Positions 46,624-55,685 of a DNA stretch of 64,000 nucleotides are shown here, piece after piece. This DNA is from Neorhizobium galegae (GTDB lineage Bacteria > Pseudomonadota > Alphaproteobacteria > Rhizobiales > Rhizobiaceae). The number at the start of each line of letters is the position of its first letter. Within the stretch, counting starts at the first letter, position 1. The notes under the pieces are model-generated. The model worked only from the letters and a program-made list of their open reading frames with translations, searched no databases and was not told the origin of the DNA. The stretch covers positions 930,001-994,000 of the forward strand of contig NZ_CP090096.1 of the NCBI RefSeq assembly GCF_021391675.1, given 5' to 3'. The translations under genes were made by a program, and so were the position numbers.

Positions 46624-47553
46624 CTCGGCGACATCCTCGGCACTGAGGTTGATCTCGAGTGCCTCCACCGCGTCCTCGAACTGCCCCGGCTTCGAGATGC
46701 CGACGATCGGTGCCGTCACCGCCGGACGGCTCGCGACCCAGGCATAGGCGACCTGCGCCATCGATTTCCCGTGACGGTCGGCGACGACCTTGAGGGCAGC
46801 GATTACCGCATCGTCGGCAGCCTTCATACGGTCGTAGAGCGCACGCGCCGTCCCGTCCGTCTGGCTGCGCGCGGTCTCGCCATCAACCCGTCCTGCCAGC
46901 CGACCGCGGGCAAGCGGGCTCCACGGCACGACGCCGACGCCTTCGCTCAGGCAGAGCGGCAGCATTTCGCGCTCTTCTTCGCGATAGATGAGGTTGTAGT
47001 GCGGCTGCATCGAAACGAACGGCGCCCAACCATTCTGCCTCTGCATCCCGATCGCCTTCATGAATTGCCAGGCATGCATGGAGGACGCCCCGAGGTAACG
47101 GACCTTGCCGGCCCGCACCACGTCGTTCAGGGCCTCCAAAGTCTCCTCCAACGGCGTGCCGTAGTCGAAACGGTGCAGCTGGTAGAGGTCGATATAGTCG
47201 GTACCGAGGCGCTTCAGGCTGCCGTCGACCGCGTCGAGGATATGCTTGCGTGACAGGCTGCGGTCGTTGATGTCGCTGCTCATCGGGTGGAAAAGCTTCG
47301 TCGCGATCACAAGCTTGTGGCGGGGAACGAGGTCCAGCAACACCTTGCCGGTGATCTCCTCGCTCTTGCCGAGCGAATACATATCCGCCGTGTCGAAGAA
47401 GTTGATGCCGAGATCGACCGCCTGCCTCAGGATCTTGGCACTGTCTTCGAAACCCAGCACCCAAGGCGCCCATTCGCTCGATCCGAAGGTCATGCAGCCG
47501 AGCGCGAGACGCGAGACTTTCAGGCCAGTCCGGCCAAGATTGACATAATCCAT
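46579..47553 (-). CDS. aldo/keto reductase
   Basis: 324 residues. TIM-barrel AKR with FFDTADMYSLGKSEEITGKVL (Asp and Tyr of the tetrad), the Lys in VIATKLFHP, YIDLYQLHRFDYGTPLEETL (His) and a C-terminal NADPH site (AYAWVASRPAVTAPIVGISKPGQ, which shows a residue limit of the family pattern in part). Broad carbonyl reduction; the substrate is unknown. Divergent from the GntR gene, with 167 bp between the starts. Confidence 0.9.
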   Translation of the reverse strand: MDYVNLGRTGLKVSRLALGCMTFGSSEWAPWVLGFEDSAKILRQAVDLGINFFDTADMYSLGKSEEITGKVLLDLVPRHKLVIATKLFHPMSSDINDRSLSRKHILDAVDGSLKRLGTDYIDLYQLHRFDYGTPLEETLEALNDVVRAGKVRYLGASSMHAWQFMKAIGMQRQNGWAPFVSMQPHYNLIYREEEREMLPLCLSEGVGVVPWSPLARGRLAGRVDGETARSQTDGTARALYDRMKAADDAVIAALKVVADRHGKSMAQVAYAWVASRPAVTAPIVGISKPGQFEDAVEALEINLSAEDVAELQQNYLPRPTAGHV

Positions 47554-47711
47554 TGATACACCTCACCGTTCGGGAGTGGCCGCTTACAGCAATACCCTCT
47601 TTGGAAGAGGCCATATAATTGGAATTTTCCGAGGCATTCAATCGCCTCGCCGCTAAAATATGCAATTTTTTATCAGGGGGATTGTCATCGACGTATCTCG
47701 TGTTACGGTTC

Positions 47712-47733
47712 GTGTATCAAATGAGTAATACAC
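47712..47733. promoter_or_regulatory. candidate GntR operator over the regulator's start
   Basis: GTGTAT (47712-47717) and ATACAC (47728-47733) form an inverted repeat with a 10-bp spacer, directly overlapping the first ATG (47721) of the GntR gene. A GntR-type autoregulatory site is plausible. Confidence 0.5.
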
Positions 47734-48773
47734 ACATGTTCACGATTGACGCCTCCAGCATTGACCGTTCTCTACCGGTCCCAGTCGGAAAGCAGCTCTA
47801 CGGACTGCTGGCTTACATGCTGTCTTTCGGCGACATGCCGAAGGGGGTGAAACTGCAGTCGGTGCGCCAGCTGGCCGCCGAACTCGACATCGCGCCGATG
47901 ACGGTGGCCGAAGTCTACAAGCAGCTTCGGGCCGAGGGGCTGGTGGAGATCCGGGCTGGCCTCGGGGCTTTTACCGTCTATGAGCCGAACCGGCAGATCG
48001 GTCGCGTGGCGCCGGCGAACGTGCTGAGCGCGGATATCGACAGCCTGCTCGAAAAGGCCGAACGGCTCGGAATTTCGCCTGTCACGCTCGCCTCCATGGT
48101 ACAGGCCCAGGCGCGGCTGAGGAAACCGCGGGTTCATCTGAACATCGTCTTCGTCGGGATCTTCGAGGCGCCGGCGCGCGATTATGTCGAGCAGATCCGC
48201 CCGACGCTTGCGGCGAACGACGTCATCAGCCTGGTCACCGCCGATCAGGTGCGCGACAGCGCCGACGTCCGCGAGCAGTGCCGCAATGCCGACCTCGTGC
48301 TCACCTTCGTGCATCGCGAGGTGGAGATCCGCGGTTTTGTGCCGGAGGCCAATATCCTGGCGATCCGCTTCATCCCGTCGGAGCGGACCCGGCAGTCGCT
48401 CGCACTTCTCGATCCGCGCACCCGGGTCGCCGCCGTCACGCAGCTCAAGGACTACATCGCCATCATGCGTCCGAGCGTGCGCGAGTTCGCACCGCATATT
48501 TCCGACATCACGGTCGCATGGTCCTATGCCGACGATCTCGCCGACATCATCGCCCGCTGTGATGTCGTCATCTTCGCCTCCGGCGCCGACCATGTCGCCG
48601 ATCTCGCCGGACCGAACAAACGCTGCTTCGAATACCGCCATTCGCCCGATCCCGGCGTGCTGGAGAACCTTCTTGCACCGGCACTTGCCGAACTGCGCCA
48701 CAACAAGATCACGGACGGCGAGGCGCCGGCCAAGGTTTCCGAACTCGCATCGCGGAGGACCAAGACCCGCTGA
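47721..48773 (+). CDS. GntR family regulator with a LacI/periplasmic-type C-terminal domain
   Basis: 350 residues from ATG 47721, or 345 from ATG 47736; the frame is open to 47619. An N-terminal winged helix (KLQSVRQLAAELDIAPMTVAEVYKQL) and a ~240-residue C-terminal part with the alternating alpha/beta pattern of a periplasmic-binding or receiver-like fold (HLNIVFVGIFEAPARDYVEQ, VISLVTADQVRDSA, DVVIFASGADHVADLAG). The C-terminal half is not one of the common GntR classes. It stands 46 bp before the peptide-type binding protein gene and is the likely local regulator. Confidence 0.85.
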   Translation: MSNTHMFTIDASSIDRSLPVPVGKQLYGLLAYMLSFGDMPKGVKLQSVRQLAAELDIAPMTVAEVYKQLRAEGLVEIRAGLGAFTVYEPNRQIGRVAPANVLSADIDSLLEKAERLGISPVTLASMVQAQARLRKPRVHLNIVFVGIFEAPARDYVEQIRPTLAANDVISLVTADQVRDSADVREQCRNADLVLTFVHREVEIRGFVPEANILAIRFIPSERTRQSLALLDPRTRVAAVTQLKDYIAIMRPSVREFAPHISDITVAWSYADDLADIIARCDVVIFASGADHVADLAGPNKRCFEYRHSPDPGVLENLLAPALAELRHNKITDGEAPAKVSELASRRTKTR

Positions 48774-48819
48774 TACGATCAACGCTTTGAATGAACCAAA
48801 ACCAATAAGGGGAACAGAC

Positions 48820-50355
48820 ATGAGCAAAGCACTATCGATCACAGCCACGTTTCTGCTTGCAGGACTTTCCTTCACCGCCCTTTCGTCCGCGCAGGCCGCT
48901 ACCGTCACCATCGGGACAGACGTCGATGCCGGCACGCTGGACCCGCGCCTTGCGCGCGACACGACCGCCTACCGCGTCATCGATCTCATCTATTCCGGGC
49001 TGATCCATACGACACCGAGCCTGGAAGCGAAGCCGGATCTCGCAGAAAGCTGGGAAAACCCCAATCCGACGACCTGGATCTTCAAGCTCCGCCCGAACCT
49101 GAAATTCTCGGACGGCAGCCCGCTGACGGCGGCTGACGTCGTCTTCACCTTCAGCTCGATCCTGAACAAGGATTTCAACGCGCCGATGCGGGCGCTCTAT
49201 ACGCCGATTTCGGCCGTGGAAGCGGTCGATCCTCAGACGGTGAAATTCACACTTTCCGCACCCTATGCACCGCTGCTCAGCTATCTCGACATCGGCATCG
49301 TTTCAAAGGCGCTGGTCGAAGGCGGCACGGACATTGCACTGAAGCCGGTCGGCGCGGGCCCGATGAAATTCGCCTCCTGGACGCGCGGCAGCGCCATCCA
49401 GCTCGAGCCCAATCCGAATTACTGGGGCGAGAAGCCGAAGGCCGACAAGGTCAATATCAAGATCATCGGTGACGGCTCAGCCCGCGCCCAGGCCTTCGAA
49501 GCCGGCGACCTCGACATTATCCAGTCGCCGCTGGCACCGCAGGACATCAAGCGCCTGCAGGCGGACAAGCGCTTCGGCGCCGTCGTTCAGCCGGGCCTCG
49601 GCGTGACTTACATCAACTTCAACACCAAGGATCCGCTGCTTTCGAGCCCGAAGATGCGGCAGGCCTTTTCGATGCTGATCGACCAGAAGACCATCGTCAA
49701 CGACATCTATCAGGGTGTCGACGCAGTGGCTTCCTCGATCGTCCTGCCCTCCTCCTGGGCCTATTCGAAGGACATCAAGCAGCCGGGCTTCGACGTCGAG
49801 GGTGCCAAGAAGCTCTTCAAGGAAGAAGGCTGGGCGGACACCAACGGCGACGGCATCCTCGACAAGGGCGGCAAGCCGCTGAGCGTCGTTCTGTCCACCC
49901 ATAGCGAAGACAGCAACCGCGTCCAGACGGTCGAATTCATGCAGGCGAATTTCCAGGCCGCGGGCGTCGATGCCAAGACGCAGGTCAGCGACTGGCCGTC
50001 CTTCTCCACCAATTACGTGCAGAAGAGCCAGCACCAAATCGCGCTGCTCGGCTGGCTGAACATCGTCGATCCGGACCGCCTCCTGTTCGCCCAGCTGACC
50101 ACGGGCGGCTCGACCAACTGGGGCGGATATTCCAATCCGGCAGTCGATGATCTCCTGAAGCAGGGCCGTTCGGCAACCACCCAGGCGGATCGCACCGCAG
50201 CCTACCAGAAGGCCGCAACGCTGCTGGCGAGCGACCTGCCCTACTACATCGTCTCCTACCAGGGCTACCAGATCTTCTACTCGAAGAAACTGCCCTTCGA
50301 GGTGCAGGCGACCTCGCGCGGCAACATGCGCGGCATGATCGGCCTCAAGGACTGA
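48820..50355 (+). CDS. ABC transporter substrate-binding protein, family 5 (peptide type)
   Basis: 511 residues from ATG 48820, with AGGGGAAC upstream; the frame is open far upstream only as an overlap with the GntR gene. Signal peptide MSKALSITATFLLAGLSFTA to about AQA, then VDAGTLDPRLARDTTAYRVI and RQAFSMLIDQKTIVNDIYQG. Periplasmic receptor of the second peptide-type importer, made of the genes at 52832, 53818, 55686 and 56683. Confidence 0.93.
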   Translation: MSKALSITATFLLAGLSFTALSSAQAATVTIGTDVDAGTLDPRLARDTTAYRVIDLIYSGLIHTTPSLEAKPDLAESWENPNPTTWIFKLRPNLKFSDGSPLTAADVVFTFSSILNKDFNAPMRALYTPISAVEAVDPQTVKFTLSAPYAPLLSYLDIGIVSKALVEGGTDIALKPVGAGPMKFASWTRGSAIQLEPNPNYWGEKPKADKVNIKIIGDGSARAQAFEAGDLDIIQSPLAPQDIKRLQADKRFGAVVQPGLGVTYINFNTKDPLLSSPKMRQAFSMLIDQKTIVNDIYQGVDAVASSIVLPSSWAYSKDIKQPGFDVEGAKKLFKEEGWADTNGDGILDKGGKPLSVVLSTHSEDSNRVQTVEFMQANFQAAGVDAKTQVSDWPSFSTNYVQKSQHQIALLGWLNIVDPDRLLFAQLTTGGSTNWGGYSNPAVDDLLKQGRSATTQADRTAAYQKAATLLASDLPYYIVSYQGYQIFYSKKLPFEVQATSRGNMRGMIGLKD

Positions 50356-50437
50356 TGCTCAGATCGCGGGCCGGCCAATCTAGTATTGAAGGTCGGCCCG
50401 CGCGCCATGACCGAAATTGCAGTTCCAGGGTAACCCG

Positions 50438-51646
50438 ATGGCTTTCTCACAGCGTCTCGGCGCGGACTTCTACGCGAAAATTCAGGCCGACATCCGCAAA
50501 CGGATGGACGCGGCCGGCATTGATCTGCTGCTTCTCGATTCCAACGACGACGTCATCTACGCGACCGGCTTCTCGCACTACACGACCGAGCGGCCGGTGG
50601 TCGTCGCGATCACGGCGACGGATGTTTTCCTGCTGCTTCCGGAACTGGAGCGTACCCATGCGGCACACCAGCACATAGCCGCAGAGGCGATCGTCTATTT
50701 CGAGTTTCCCGGCATAGACCCGTGGCACGCGGTGCTCGGCCGGAAGTTTGCCGGGTTCGGGGGAACGGTCGCCTATGGCCACGCGATCTCGCTTGCCCGG
50801 GTAAAGCCGATCGAGAGCGCCTTTCCGAATGCGGAACGGGTGATCGCGAGCAATATCGTCCAGCAGATGCGGCTCCGGAAACATCCGGAAGAAATTGCGT
50901 TGCACCGCGAGGCCGCCCGCCTGTCCGACCGGATGGTCGAGGTCGGCGTCGAGATGATCCGCGAGGCGATGCGGAAGGACGGCCCGTTGCCGAGCGAGGT
51001 CGAGATCGAATCCTACGTTTCCCGTCACGCCATGCGCACCATGCACGAGGAGCATGAGGACATCATGCTGGTGCAGGGACTGGCGAGCGGGCTCGTCTAT
51101 TCCGGCCCGCGGTCGGCTTTCCCGCATGGCATGCCGACCGGCAATCCGGTGAAGGTCGGCGAAAGCATCATCCTGTCGCTCGGCTGCCGGGTTGGCGCTC
51201 GCGCTTCGGAAAGCGAACGCACCTTCTTCATCGGCGAACCGTCGAAGCTGCAACGGGAGCATTATGCCGTCGCCTACGAGGCGCAGCGCATGGCGACTGC
51301 GGCACTGATCGCCGGGCATACCTGCGCTTCGGCGGACAACCTGGCGCTCGCCTATATCCGCGACAGCGGCATGAGCGAATACCTGCTCCATCGCGTCGGC
51401 CATGGCATGGGAATCATGTTCCATGAGGCACCCTGGGTGGAGGGCGGCGACCAGACAATCCTGGAACCCGGCATGATCACCTCCAGCGAGCCGGCGATCT
51501 TCGTGCCGGGCTTTGCCGGCTACCGCATCGCCGATACCGTGTTGATTACGGCCAGAAGGGCCGGACAGCATGACGCTCTATCCCCGCAAGCTCGAAGACG
51601 TCATCATCGCCTAAGGTTCGGAAAATGGGTTTCAGTCAGCGTCTAG
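50438..51646 (+). CDS. M24 family (creatinase-like) hydrolase, C-terminal frameshift
   Basis: Starts at ATG 50438 (MAFSQRLGADFYAKIQ), matching the paralogue at 51625. The conserved C-terminal sequence GPDSMTLYPRKLEDVIIA lies in the next frame and ends at 51614; one extra base near 51554 would explain it. In the present frame the protein gains a different tail and overlaps the next gene. Metal Asp ligands are altered: SLG where the family has DLG, and SESERTF where it has SDITRTF. The His of GHGMGIMFH and the Glu of SSEPAIF are kept. Confidence 0.85.
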   Translation: MAFSQRLGADFYAKIQADIRKRMDAAGIDLLLLDSNDDVIYATGFSHYTTERPVVVAITATDVFLLLPELERTHAAHQHIAAEAIVYFEFPGIDPWHAVLGRKFAGFGGTVAYGHAISLARVKPIESAFPNAERVIASNIVQQMRLRKHPEEIALHREAARLSDRMVEVGVEMIREAMRKDGPLPSEVEIESYVSRHAMRTMHEEHEDIMLVQGLASGLVYSGPRSAFPHGMPTGNPVKVGESIILSLGCRVGARASESERTFFIGEPSKLQREHYAVAYEAQRMATAALIAGHTCASADNLALAYIRDSGMSEYLLHRVGHGMGIMFHEAPWVEGGDQTILEPGMITSSEPAIFVPGFAGYRIADTVLITARRAGQHDALSPQARRRHHRLRFGKWVSVSV

Positions 51647-52797
51647 CACCGGAATTCTACCAGCGGCTCCATCGCGATATCCGTGCCCGCATGGAGGAAA
51701 AAGGCGTGGGCCTCCTGATCCTCGATGCTGCCGACGACGTGCTCTACACGACCGGCTTCTCCTTCCGACCGAACGAACGGCCGGTGGCGCTGGCTTTGAC
51801 CGCAACGAATGCGATCCTGCTGATCCCCGAACTGGAGCGCGAGCACGCCGACCGTCAGGACGTGGCGGCGGAAACCCTCGTCTATTTCGAATTTCCGGGT
51901 GTAGACCGGGCCTTTTCGCTGCTCGCGCGCTCGATCGGCGAAATCACAGGCAATATCGCCCATTCCTACGGGCTTTCCGTGGGACGGGCGGCAGAGCTTG
52001 CCGGCCTCTTTCCGAACAACCGCGTTATGCCGACGGATATCGTCGCCAGGATGCGGCAGGTGAAATATCCCGAGGAGCTGCGGCTGCATCGCGAGGCGGC
52101 GCGCATATCCGACGCCATGGTCCAGGCGGCCGCCGATCTCGTCACCGAAGCCTTCCGGGCCGGCAAGCCGCTGCCGAGCGAGATAGCACTGGAGGCGCAT
52201 GTGGTGCGTCATGCGCTCGACATCATGGAAAACGAGCACGAGGACATCATGAATGTCCCGACGCTGGCGGGTGGGTTGGTTTATGGCGGACCGAACTCGG
52301 CCTATCCGCACGGCATCATTTCTCACCGCCGCATCCAGCCCGGCGAGAGCTTTATTTTGTCGTTGGGTTGCCGGGTCGGCGGCCGCTCGGCGGAAAGCGA
52401 GCGCACGTTTGTGCTCGGCGAACCCGGCAAGGATCACGAGAAATATTACGCCATCGCCCAGGAAGCGCAGCGGCTGGGCACGGCAGGCCTCGTCGCCGGC
52501 CGCACCTGCGCCTCTGCCGATATCACCGCGCTTGCCTATATCCGCGAACAGGGCATGGGTTCTTATCTCAAGCACCGCGTCGGCCACGGCATGGGCGTTG
52601 CCTTCCACGAACCGCCCTGGGTCGAGGCCGGCGACCAGACTATTCTCCAGGACGGTATGATCTGTTCGAGCGAGCCTGCGCTCTACGTGCCGGAGGTTGG
52701 CGGTTTTCGCCTCGCCGACACGGTTCTCGTCACCGAGCAACGTCCGGATTCACTCACGAAATTCCCGCGCCGCTTCGAGGAGATCGTGCTGTCATGA
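51625..52797 (+). CDS. M24 family (creatinase-like) hydrolase
   Basis: 390 residues from ATG 51625, a tandem paralogue of the previous gene over its whole length. Creatinase-type N-domain, then the pita-bread domain with GHGMGVAFHEPPW and SSEPALYVP. As in the paralogue, the two Asp metal ligands read SLG and SESERTF, so it may be a metal-free, creatinase-type C-N hydrolase rather than a dipeptidase. The C-terminal RPDSLTKFPRRFEEIVLS is intact. It precedes the permease genes. Confidence 0.9.
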   Translation: MGFSQRLAPEFYQRLHRDIRARMEEKGVGLLILDAADDVLYTTGFSFRPNERPVALALTATNAILLIPELEREHADRQDVAAETLVYFEFPGVDRAFSLLARSIGEITGNIAHSYGLSVGRAAELAGLFPNNRVMPTDIVARMRQVKYPEELRLHREAARISDAMVQAAADLVTEAFRAGKPLPSEIALEAHVVRHALDIMENEHEDIMNVPTLAGGLVYGGPNSAYPHGIISHRRIQPGESFILSLGCRVGGRSAESERTFVLGEPGKDHEKYYAIAQEAQRLGTAGLVAGRTCASADITALAYIREQGMGSYLKHRVGHGMGVAFHEPPWVEAGDQTILQDGMICSSEPALYVPEVGGFRLADTVLVTEQRPDSLTKFPRRFEEIVLS

Positions 52798-52831
52798 CCT
52801 TCGCTCCGGCACAGCCAAGGGGAGCCACCCC

Positions 52832-53812
52832 ATGCTAGCCTATATCGTCCGCCGTCTGCTGCTGCTGATCCCGATGGCGGCCGGCATGGTCGTCGTCACC
52901 TTCGGCCTGCTGCTGCTACTCCCCGGCGATCCGGCCTCCGTCCTGCTTGGCCAGGAGGCTTCGGCGGAAGCGATCAACAACCTGCGCAACGCGCTCGGCC
53001 TCAACGATCCCTGGTATATCCGCCTCGGCTCCTATTTCGCCCGTCTGCTGCAGGGCGACATGGGCCGCTCGATCTTCCAGAATCAGGCGGTGTCGGAAAT
53101 CGTCGCCGGTCGGCTGGGCGCGACCATCGAGCTTGCGGTTGTCGCGCTGATCCTTGCCTGTCTCGTCGGCATCTCGCTCGGGGTGCTGGCTGCCACGCGA
53201 CAGGGTTCGATCGTCGATACCGTATCGATGATTTTCGCCCAGCTTGGCGTTTCGATGCCGGTCTACTGGCTCGGCCTGCTGCTGATGCTGCTCTTTGCCG
53301 TGACGCTCGGCTGGCTTCCGGCAATCGGCCGCGGTGCGCCCTTCCCCGAAGCGCTCTGGGCCGCACTTACCGGCCAGCCGCAGGTCCTCATCGACAGTTT
53401 CGCGCATATCCTCTTGCCGGCAGTGGCACTTGCCGCCAACTCCGCTGCGATCATCTCACGGCTCGTGCGCACGGCGATGCTCGAAGTGCTGCGTGAGGAC
53501 TTCGTCCGCACCGCCTATGCCAAGGGCCTGCGCCGCCAGCGCGTCATCCTTCGCCATGCGTTCCGCAACGCGCTCCTCCCGGTGCTGAGCGTTGTCGGCC
53601 TGCGCTTCGGCGCCCTGCTCGGCGGCGCGGTGCTGACCGAAACCATCTTCGCCTGGCCGGGCCTCGGTCAACTGACCATCACGGCGATCTCGCAGCGCGA
53701 CCTGCCGCTCATCCAGGGCATCGTGCTCACCTTCGCGATCATCTTCGCGCTGGTGAATCTCGTCGTCGATCTTCTCTATGCGGTCGTCGATCCGCGCATC
53801 CGTTTGGGTTGA
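52832..53812 (+). CDS. ABC transporter permease, DppB type
   Basis: 326 residues from ATG 52832, with AAGGGGAGCC upstream. Six membrane segments, LLLLLPGDPASVLLGQEAS near the start, the EAA loop (REDFVRTAYAKGLRRQRVIL) and the family end LLYAVVDPRIRLG. Channel half of the second importer. Confidence 0.93.
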   Translation: MLAYIVRRLLLLIPMAAGMVVVTFGLLLLLPGDPASVLLGQEASAEAINNLRNALGLNDPWYIRLGSYFARLLQGDMGRSIFQNQAVSEIVAGRLGATIELAVVALILACLVGISLGVLAATRQGSIVDTVSMIFAQLGVSMPVYWLGLLLMLLFAVTLGWLPAIGRGAPFPEALWAALTGQPQVLIDSFAHILLPAVALAANSAAIISRLVRTAMLEVLREDFVRTAYAKGLRRQRVILRHAFRNALLPVLSVVGLRFGALLGGAVLTETIFAWPGLGQLTITAISQRDLPLIQGIVLTFAIIFALVNLVVDLLYAVVDPRIRLG

Positions 53813-53817
53813 GGTTC

Positions 53818-54663
53818 ATGAGATTATCCAGGCGTTTCCGCAATATCTCCCTGATCCTCGGCATGTCGATCGTGCTGGCGATCGTCATCTGCGCCGTCTT
53901 CGCACCCTATCTGTCGGCGCATGGCATCGAGCAGATGGACATGCGCAACCGCTTCTCCGGCCCGACGCTCACCCACTGGCTCGGCACCGACAATTTCGGG
54001 CGAGATCTCTGGGCGAGGCTGATCTACGGCGCGCGCGTCTCGCTGACGATCGCCTGCATCTCGGTCACGGCGTCGGCTCTCATCGGCACGACGGTCGGGC
54101 TCGCCGCCGGCTATTTTGGCGGCTGGACGGACCTGATCCTGATGCGGATCACCGACATCTTCCTGGGCTTTCCGGCGATCGTGCTCGCACTCGCCATCGT
54201 CGCGGTGCTCGGCCCCGGCACCATCAACGTGGCGATCGCCATCATCGTGGTCGCCTGGACGGAATATGCACGCGTGGTTCGCGCCACGACGCTGGTACTG
54301 CGCGAGCAGAACTATGTGCAGGCAGCAAGGGCGCTCGGCGCCCATCCGGTGCGCATCCTCGTTAAGGAAATCCTGCCCAATGCGATAGGGCCGATCATCG
54401 TGCTCGCCTCGCTCGGCTTCGGCACCGCGATCATCTCGGAATCGGCGCTCAGCTTCCTCGGTTTCGGCCTGCCGCCGCCGGCGCCGACCTGGGGCTGGAC
54501 GCTCGCCTACGGGACGCGCTTCATGCGGGATGAGCCGTGGCTGGCAATCATAGCGGGCGCCACGATCATGGTGACGGTGCTCGGCTTCAACCTGCTCGGC
54601 GACGGCCTGCGCGATGTGCTCGACCCGCGGCATCTCTCGCGCTCTGCGGGCAAGAAGAAATAG
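53818..54663 (+). CDS. ABC transporter permease, DppC type
   Basis: 281 residues from ATG 53818, 5 bp after the DppB-type stop; a TTG at 53809 is less likely. WLGTDNFGRDLWARLIYGAR and the EAA loop NYVQAARALGAHPVRILVKE are typical, ending LGDGLRDVLDPRH. Second channel half. Confidence 0.93.
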   Translation: MRLSRRFRNISLILGMSIVLAIVICAVFAPYLSAHGIEQMDMRNRFSGPTLTHWLGTDNFGRDLWARLIYGARVSLTIACISVTASALIGTTVGLAAGYFGGWTDLILMRITDIFLGFPAIVLALAIVAVLGPGTINVAIAIIVVAWTEYARVVRATTLVLREQNYVQAARALGAHPVRILVKEILPNAIGPIIVLASLGFGTAIISESALSFLGFGLPPPAPTWGWTLAYGTRFMRDEPWLAIIAGATIMVTVLGFNLLGDGLRDVLDPRHLSRSAGKKK

Positions 54664-54710
54664 CCAAACCCTCAGGACCAAGACGACAACGACACTGAAA
54701 GGAAACATCC

Positions 54711-55655
54711 ATGGTCAAGTCGATCAACAAGCTTCGCCCCAAATTCACCACCCATGCGGACGGCAGCGATGCCGTGATCTTCATGCACGAACTGGTCGGC
54801 GAACAGGACGGCCCCACCGTCGGAATTTCCGCCTCCATCCACGGCAACGAAAACACCGGCTCGCAGGCGATCCTGGAACTCTACCGCATCATCAAGGACA
54901 TGCCGCTCAAGGGCCGCATCATTCTCCTGCCGGTCGCCAACCCGCGTTCCTTCGCCGTCAACCATCGTCACAATCCGCTCGACCAGTTGAACCTCAACCG
55001 CGAATTCCCCGGCGATCCGCGTGGTACCTACAGCCAGCAGCTCGCCGATGCGCTGGCACACGAGTTCTACGCCAAGATCGACTACAATCTCGACCTGCAT
55101 TCCGGCACCGACCGGCCGACCGTCGATTATGTCTACATCTGGAATGACGAGCCGCTGTCGCGTGCCTTCGGTTCGAAGATTCTCTATCGCCCCACGACCG
55201 GAAAGATCGGCACGGTCTATTCCGGCACCAGCAAATCCGTTTCGATGGACCGCCATGGCACCAAGGTCGTGACCATCGAGCTCGGCGGCGGCATCGTTGA
55301 CCAAACCCCCTATGTCGAGCTCACCGTCGCTGGCCTGATGAACCAGCTTCGCCTGATCGGCTCGATCGAAGGCGAAGTGAAGCCCAATCCGAAACAGGTC
55401 GTGGTCACCGAACTCGTCGGCATCCGCCCGAAGCATGGCGGCTGGCTGGAGCCGCTTTCTCCGGCGAATGGCGAGATCATCAAGGGCGGTTCGCTGCTCG
55501 GCCGCGTCGTCAGCCCCTACGACTTCGAGACGATCGAGGAAATCCCGACGCCCTTCGAAACCGGCATCATGGTCATGCAGCACCTGACCCGCAACCTCGT
55601 CGAGGCGGGCGATTACGGCTTCATGGTCGGCAATATCGAAGGGTCCACCGACTGA
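54711..55655 (+). CDS. succinylglutamate desuccinylase/aspartoacylase family protein
   Basis: 314 residues, M14-type zinc hydrolase. Zn ligands in SIHGNENTG (His, Glu) and DLHSGTDRP (His); the LNLNREFPGDPRG loop and a catalytic Glu in VVTIELGGG. It removes an N-acyl group from an amino acid or similar amide. Lying between transporter permeases and ATPases, it is the likely first or second hydrolytic step for the imported compound. Confidence 0.9.
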   Translation: MVKSINKLRPKFTTHADGSDAVIFMHELVGEQDGPTVGISASIHGNENTGSQAILELYRIIKDMPLKGRIILLPVANPRSFAVNHRHNPLDQLNLNREFPGDPRGTYSQQLADALAHEFYAKIDYNLDLHSGTDRPTVDYVYIWNDEPLSRAFGSKILYRPTTGKIGTVYSGTSKSVSMDRHGTKVVTIELGGGIVDQTPYVELTVAGLMNQLRLIGSIEGEVKPNPKQVVVTELVGIRPKHGGWLEPLSPANGEIIKGGSLLGRVVSPYDFETIEEIPTPFETGIMVMQHLTRNLVEAGDYGFMVGNIEGSTD

Positions 55656-55685
55656 TCGGATCCCTCCGGCAGATGGAATGAACGG

